Origin: VRUE01 sp044867925
GTDB taxonomy: Bacteria; Actinomycetota; Thermoleophilia; Solirubrobacterales; 70-9
Assembly: GCA_044867925.1 (NCBI GenBank)
Contig: JBIOVV010000029.1
Location: forward strand, 1-13,660
Reading direction: 5' to 3'
Length of the DNA stretch: 13,660 bases
Numbering within the stretch: the first letter of the stretch is position 1; each line of letters begins with the position of its first letter. Below the pieces are notes generated by a model. It did no database searches. It saw only the letters and a list, made by a program, of their open reading frames with translations, and was not told the DNA's origin. Of the stretch, positions 12,271 to 13,660 are shown in pieces. The position numbers were made by a program, and so were the translations under genes.

Positions 12271-13660
12271 GTGAGACGCCACGCGAAGGCATCGTCTGCG
12301 GGACCGACCATGCGCCGGGCCAAGGGCCTCGGCCGCGTTCGAGCGCTCGTTGCCGCGCTGGCCGCCCTCGCTCTCCTCGCGCTGGCGCCCGCGTTTGCCG
12401 CGGCCGCCGTGGATCCCGAATACCTCGGCGCCTTCGGCCCGGATGGGACGGAAGCGACCTCCTTCGAACAGGTCGAAGCCATCGCCGTCGACGAAGGAAC
12501 CGGAGCTGTCTACGTCGGCGATCGCAAAAAACAGGTCCTCTACAAGTTCGACTCAGAAGGCAATCCGCTCAGCTGGGGCGGCTCCGCCGGCTACATCTCT
12601 GCGAACGAGATCGGCGGGCTCTCCTTCGGTGTCGGCCGGGGTGAAAGCCAGGCCGCAGTCGACCCCGAAACCCACGTCGTCTACATCACCAGCGGCAACA
12701 AGGTGCGGGCGTTTGAGGCAAACGGCGAACCACATATTTTCAGCGCCGGCCCTGGAGAAGGGATGAGCGAAATTCCGGGGGCCGTTGCGCTTCACGGCGT
12801 TGCGGTTGACATTAAAGGGAACGTTTACGCTGCCGATGGGGAATTCAACGGCCTCGGCGAACCAGAAATCCGAACGATAAGGATTTATTCGCGATCAGGA
12901 CAACCACTCACTGAATTCAAGCCGATAGATGCTGGGGGACCTCGGATTTGGCCGAGGTCGTTGGCAGTCGCCCCTGATGGCAGCCTCTATTCAGTGAATC
13001 TAGAAAATCCTACCTTCAGGTTGGAGCCCTCGCAGTTCCCGGTCACTGCTTTCACCACCTACTCCCTCGGGATACCGCTCGAGGATGGTGTCCGCGCCCT
13101 TTCGCTGGCGGTCGACCTGACGACCAGCTATGTATACGTGGGGCAGGGTATCGGCGAAGGTTCCCGCGTCGCGGTGTTCGACGAAGACGACAACCCGGTC
13201 GGGATTCTCGGTGCGCCGGGCGAAGCTGGGGATTTCGCCGGCGCTGCAGCCGGCGTAGCGGTCAACGGAGGAAGCGAACGCGTTTATGTAGCTGACAATC
13301 CTGCACCCCCCACGTCGAACCAAATCAAAGTCTTCGAAAGCTTCACCTACCCGGTGATCGCCCCGACCGTCACGGCCACCTCGGTCATCGACCTCAACCT
13401 CCACACGGCGACGCTTCGCGCCAAGATCAACCCCAACACCCTGGCCAGCACCTACCACTTCGAGTACGGGCTCGAAGACTGCGAAGTAAGCACCTGCACG
13501 GAAACCTCCGGCGGCTCGATCGACCCCGGCCACAAGCCCGTCGGCGTCGCCGAGGAAATCGAAGGCCTGCAACCCGGCACCACCTACCACTACCGGGTGG
13601 TGGCCACCAACGCCGAAGGCACCACCGAGGGACCCGACAAGACCTTCACCACGCCGCGCA
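12271..13660 (+). CDS. exported NHL-repeat / Fn3-like protein, 3' end outside window
   Basis: An uninterrupted frame of 463 codons runs to the window edge with no stop. GTG 12271 lies 8 bp after AAGGAG. ATG 12310 is an alternative that gives a neater signal peptide. Residues about 23-45 form a hydrophobic core (ALVAALAALALLALAPAFA) ending in AAAA, a Sec signal with probable cleavage before VDPEYLG. Residues about 47-355 repeat the NHL/beta-propeller pattern: IAVDEGTGAVYVGD, VAVDIKGNVYAAD, LAVAPDGSLYSV, LAVDLTTSYVYVG, VAVNGGSERVYVAD. From about 363 comes an Fn3-like module, with ATLRAKINPN, TYHFEYG and LQPGTTYHYRVVATNAEGTT. C430 and C435 might form a disulphide. Such long exported propeller/Fn3 proteins are numerous in Thermoleophilia. 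It is probably a surface or secreted binding protein, ligand unknown. Codon use drifts AT-rich between about 12725 and 13035. Confidence 0.85.
   Translation, partial: MRRHAKASSAGPTMRRAKGLGRVRALVAALAALALLALAPAFAAAAVDPEYLGAFGPDGTEATSFEQVEAIAVDEGTGAVYVGDRKKQVLYKFDSEGNPLSWGGSAGYISANEIGGLSFGVGRGESQAAVDPETHVVYITSGNKVRAFEANGEPHIFSAGPGEGMSEIPGAVALHGVAVDIKGNVYAADGEFNGLGEPEIRTIRIYSRSGQPLTEFKPIDAGGPRIWPRSLAVAPDGSLYSVNLENPTFRLEPSQFPVTAFTTYSLGIPLEDGVRALSLAVDLTTSYVYVGQGIGEGSRVAVFDEDDNPVGILGAPGEAGDFAGAAAGVAVNGGSERVYVADNPAPPTSNQIKVFESFTYPVIAPTVTATSVIDLNLHTATLRAKINPNTLASTYHFEYGLEDCEVSTCTETSGGSIDPGHKPVGVAEEIEGLQPGTTYHYRVVATNAEGTTEGPDKTFTTPR

Overview
The window is GC-rich bacterial DNA with dense genes, frequent GTG/TTG starts, a MMPL exporter, a deazaflavin (F420)-type nitroreductase-fold protein and an NHL/Fn3-like exported repeat protein. 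That combination suggests an actinobacterium, most likely of the Thermoleophilia/Solirubrobacterales type. The taxonomic call is inference from gene content and protein style, not from a marker comparison.

Layout. Positions 1-650 hold a broken join: the N-terminal half of an ABC-transporter ATPase runs straight into a ferritin-like lipoprotein that has lost its signal peptide. A MMPL exporter (659-2872) and a CDP-alcohol phosphatidyltransferase, pgsA-like (2925-3494), follow on the same strand. Positions 3642-4838 form an unusual island: a gene with an AbiEi-like N-terminus and a DUF559 (Vsr-fold) C-terminus, bracketed on each side by a doublet of 45-bp near-palindromic repeats and followed by a 4 x 17-bp tandem repeat. 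Next come two housekeeping genes in divergent orientation, folE2 (minus) and a primary-type sigma factor (plus). Convergent to the sigma factor is a nitroreductase-family gene, with two hairpins of identical stem between them. A small NTF2-like protein, an antitoxin-like small ORF and tRNA-Tyr(GTA) follow.

Immediately after the tRNA lies a minus-strand PD-(D/E)XK nuclease related to group I intron-associated endonucleases. A perfect LexA-type palindrome sits directly upstream of its start codon. A translationally coupled SDR + MerR-regulator pair, an AAA ATPase of the DUF234 class under an AT-rich promoter, and a decayed PIN-domain (VapC-like) toxin follow. The window closes with a promoter, a structured ~130-nt leader and the first 463 codons of an exported NHL/Fn3-like protein that runs off the end.

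How it fits together. Conserved core genes (pgsA, folE2, rpoD-type sigma, tRNA-Tyr) alternate with small mobile or conflict-type genes: the DUF559 protein with its repeats, the SOS-box nuclease, an orphan antitoxin, the DUF234 ATPase and the PIN remnant. The best candidate for something undescribed is the 3642-4773 unit, where repeat doublets of matching architecture flank a nuclease-fold gene, by analogy with REP elements and their associated transposase genes. The second is the LexA-box nuclease next to tRNA-Tyr.
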